Shown here piece after piece: positions 24,575 to 26,598 of a DNA stretch of 26,598 bases; within the stretch, counting starts at the first letter, position 1; the number at the start of each line of letters is the position of its first letter. The notes under the pieces are model-generated. The model had not been told where the DNA came from. It did not search any database and worked only from the letters and a program-made list of their open reading frames with translations. The translations under genes and the position numbers were made by a program. The DNA is from an uncultured Asticcacaulis sp. (GTDB taxonomy: Bacteria > Pseudomonadota > Alphaproteobacteria > Caulobacterales > Caulobacteraceae): the NCBI GenBank assembly GCA_946480525.1, contig CAMLLA010000005.1, positions 1-26,598 of the forward strand. Reading direction: 5' to 3'.

Positions 24575-24958
24575 ATGATCCCAAAGACACGCGCCCTTCT
24601 CATAATGGCCGCCGCCGCTGCCGTGACCATGGCGCAACCCGCTCTGGCGGATCCCGCCGGCGACGCCGTGGCCGGCAAGAAGGCCTTTGCGGCCTGTGGC
24701 GTTTGTCACGCGGTCGTCGCCAACAAGAACGGCGTCGGTCCTTCCCTGTTCGGCATCTCGGGAAAGGCGGCCGGCTCTAGCGCCGGTTTCAAATATTCCG
24801 ACGCCATGAAGGCGGCCGGCAAGTGGACGCCTGAAAAGCTCGACGCCTTCCTGGCGGATCCGAAAAAGACCGTGCCCGGCAACAAGATGCCATTTGCCGG
24901 CATCAAGGATGCCAAGCGCCGCGCTGACATCGTCGCCTATATCCAGACGCTGAAATAG
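24575..24958 (+). CDS. Class I c-type cytochrome (cytochrome c2/c550-like)
   Basis: Periplasmic electron carrier, 127 residues with a signal peptide ending QPALA. The haem site is CGVCH (Cys41, Cys44, His45) and Met105 in NKMPFAGI is the expected distal ligand. AGKKAFAACGVCHAV, GVGPSLFGISGKAAG and FKYSDAMKAAG are classic for cytochrome c2-type proteins. It probably carries electrons between the bc1 complex and a terminal oxidase. ATG at 24575 follows AAGAGG. A strong terminator lies 28 bases after its stop, so it is expressed alone. Confidence 0.96.
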   Translation: MIPKTRALLIMAAAAAVTMAQPALADPAGDAVAGKKAFAACGVCHAVVANKNGVGPSLFGISGKAAGSSAGFKYSDAMKAAGKWTPEKLDAFLADPKKTVPGNKMPFAGIKDAKRRADIVAYIQTLK

Positions 24959-24985
24959 GCCGGGGCCTTAAGGCTCAAGAAAAAA

Positions 24986-25013
24986 GGCGCCCGCGAACCG
25001 CGGGCGCCTTTTT
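24986..25013. terminator. Bidirectional Rho-independent terminator
   Basis: GGCGCCCGCG (24986-24995) pairs perfectly with CGCGGGCGCC (24999-25008) around an AAC loop. TTTTT follows on the plus strand and A6 precedes it, so it has a U-run in both directions. It separates the cytochrome gene from the converging symporter gene. Confidence 0.93.
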
Positions 25014-25059
25014 GTTATTCTGCCTCCCCGAATCCAAGTGATTTGGGGAGACAGGGAGA

Positions 25060-26598
25060 TCAGTGGTCCACCGCCCCTGAGGCGCCGAGACCCGTCTGCG
25101 AGCGGACGAACTGGGCGAAGAACTTTTCACGCTCGGCCTTGGCCTTGGCGGAATTGTCCGTCACCGAGAACAGCCAGGTGCCGGCGAAGGCAACGATCAT
25201 GGCGAACAGCGCAGGATACTTGTAAGGGAAGATCGCCGCGTCGTGATGCAGGACGTCGACCCAGACAGTCGGGCTCAGCACGGTGAGCGTCAGCGCCGTG
25301 ATCAGCCCCATGGACCCGCCCAGCACAGCCCCGCGCGTCGTCAGTTTCGACCAGTACATGCTGAGGAACAGGATCGGAAAGTTGGTCGACGCCGCGACCG
25401 AAAAGGCAAGGCCTACCATGAAGGCGATGTTCTGCTGTTCGAAGACGACGCCCAGCACGATGGCGACAATGCCCAGCACCACGACCGCGCCGCGCGACAC
25501 CGCCATCTGCGACTTTTCGCCGACATCGCCGCTGCGGATGACGTGGGTGTAAAGGTCAAGCGCCACAGCCGAGGCGCCGGCCAGCGCCAGGCCAGCGACG
25601 ACCGCCAGGATGGTCGCGAACGCCACAGCCGAAATGAAGCCCAGGAAGATGTCGCCGCCGACCGCCTTGGCGAGGTGGACGGCCGCCATGTTGTTGCCGC
25701 CGAGCAGCGCACCCGTCGCGTCCTTGAACGCCGGGTTGGTGCCGACCAGAAGGATGGCGCCGAAGCCGATGACGAAGGTCAGGATGTAGAAGTAGCCGAT
25801 GAAGCCGGTAGCGTAGAAGACCGACTTGCGCGCCTCCTTGGCGTCACTGACGGTAAAGAACCGCATCAGGATGTGCGGCAGGCCGGCGGTGCCGAACATC
25901 AGGGCCAGGCCCAGCGAAATGGCGGAGACCGGGTCGGAAATCAGCACGCCCGGCGCCATGATCGCGCCCGCCTTGGGGTGAACCTCGACGGCCTTTTCGA
26001 ACAGCTGGCTGAAATCGAAATTGACGGATTTCATGACCATGACGGCCATGAAGGTCGCGCCCGACAAAAGCATGACGGCCTTGATGATCTGGACCCAGGT
26101 GGTCGCCAGCATGCCGCCGAACAGCACATAGGCGACCATCAGGATACCGACCAGCACAACGGCAACAAGGTAGTCGAGACCGAACAGGAGCTGGATCAGC
26201 TTGCCCGCGCCGACCATTTGCGCAATCAGGTAGAAGGCCACGACTGTCAGCGAGGACAAGGCTGACAAGAAGCGGATCGGCTTCTGGCCCAGGCGATAGG
26301 ACGCCACGTCCGAGAAGGTGAACTTGCCCAGGTTACGCAGGCGCTCGGCCATCAGGAACAGGATGATTGGCCAGCCGACCAGGAAGCCGATGGAATAGAT
26401 CAGGCCATCGAAGCCGGAGGTGAAGACCTGAGCCGAAATACCGAGGAAAGACGCAGCCGACATATAGTCGCCGGCGATCGCCAGGCCGTTCTGAAAGCCG
26501 GTAATCTTGCCGCCGGCGGTGTAATAGTCCTTGGTCGACGCCGAGCGCTTGGAGGCCCAGCGCGTGATGCCGAGCGTCAGCAGGACAAAGGCGAGGAA
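25060..26598 (-). CDS. actP: Cation/acetate symporter, sodium:solute symporter family (ActP-like), N-terminus cut by window edge
   Basis: Inner-membrane uptake of acetate or related short carboxylates driven by a cation gradient. The frame is open from the stop at 25060 to the right edge, 512 residues, against about 550 for complete ActP proteins; an internal ATG at 26463 is not the start because the family motif begins before it. The visible N-terminal part reads [20 protein letters not shown], followed by [16 protein letters not shown], a hallmark of ActP. Then come many hydrophobic membrane segments, with [17 protein letters not shown] and [25 protein letters not shown]. The C-terminus is short and charged ([20 protein letters not shown]). 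ActP genes are often preceded by a small DUF485 gene, which would lie outside the window. Substrate choice among carboxylates is not proven. Confidence 0.93.
   Translation of the reverse strand, partial: FLAFVLLTLGITRWASKRSASTKDYYTAGGKITGFQNGLAIAGDYMSAASFLGISAQVFTSGFDGLIYSIGFLVGWPIILFLMAERLRNLGKFTFSDVASYRLGQKPIRFLSALSSLTVVAFYLIAQMVGAGKLIQLLFGLDYLVAVVLVGILMVAYVLFGGMLATTWVQIIKAVMLLSGATFMAVMVMKSVNFDFSQLFEKAVEVHPKAGAIMAPGVLISDPVSAISLGLALMFGTAGLPHILMRFFTVSDAKEARKSVFYATGFIGYFYILTFVIGFGAILLVGTNPAFKDATGALLGGNNMAAVHLAKAVGGDIFLGFISAVAFATILAVVAGLALAGASAVALDLYTHVIRSGDVGEKSQMAVSRGAVVVLGIVAIVLGVVFEQQNIAFMVGLAFSVAASTNFPILFLSMYWSKLTTRGAVLGGSMGLITALTLTVLSPTVWVDVLHHDAAIFPYKYPALFAMIVAFAGTWLFSVTDNSAKAKAEREKFFAQFVRSQTGLGASGAVDH

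Overview
The window is GC-rich, gene-dense chromosomal DNA. It most resembles an alphaproteobacterium of the Caulobacteraceae (Asticcacaulis, Caulobacter or Brevundimonas type). The grounds are the two very large TonB-dependent receptors (one Oar-like, one of the Xanthomonas/Caulobacter type with an STN domain), Tat-exported glycosidases, a tryptophan-halogenase homologue beside the carbohydrate genes, and typical intergenic palindromes. The genus is an inference; no rRNA, tRNA, CRISPR array, prophage or insertion-sequence transposase was seen.

Nearly everything from base 1 to 22884 is on the minus strand and reads as two neighbouring polysaccharide-utilisation loci. Locus A (1-10602) is transcribed as LacI regulator -> Oar-like TonB-dependent receptor -> PF10091 (GH144-like) lipoprotein -> very large multidomain protein with discoidin and six-hairpin domains -> GH3 beta-glucosidase (cut by the window edge). 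Three perfect copies of a 14-bp LacI-type operator overlap and flank a sigma70-like promoter before lacI, so the operon is probably repressed by its own first gene. The enzyme set fits breakdown of a beta-glucan, possibly beta-1,2-glucan.

Locus B (12908-22884) is transcribed as GH53 endo-beta-1,4-galactanase -> ECF sigma factor -> FecR anti-sigma factor -> STN-bearing TonB-dependent receptor -> GH2 beta-galactosidase-like enzyme -> ROK regulator. This is a galactan (type I arabinogalactan) locus with trans-envelope FecI/FecR/FecA-type signalling. A bipartite 33-bp sequence (GGCGGAAA block plus CATCTGGTT block at identical spacing) lies before both the receptor and the GH53 gene, with a weaker version before the sigma gene. 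It is the best candidate in the window for an undescribed regulatory circuit: the promoter read by this ECF sigma factor.

Between the loci sits a lone flavin-dependent tryptophan-halogenase homologue (11032-12564). On one side is a 169-bp element with perfect 38-bp inverted repeats; on the other is a cluster of palindromic REP-like hairpins. Strong stem-loops also follow both receptor genes.

From 23039 to 24958 the plus strand carries ordinary genes: a TesA-type SGNH hydrolase, a translationally coupled WGR/DUF4031 pair and a class I cytochrome c. A bidirectional terminator separates these from a minus-strand ActP-type cation/acetate symporter that runs off the right edge.
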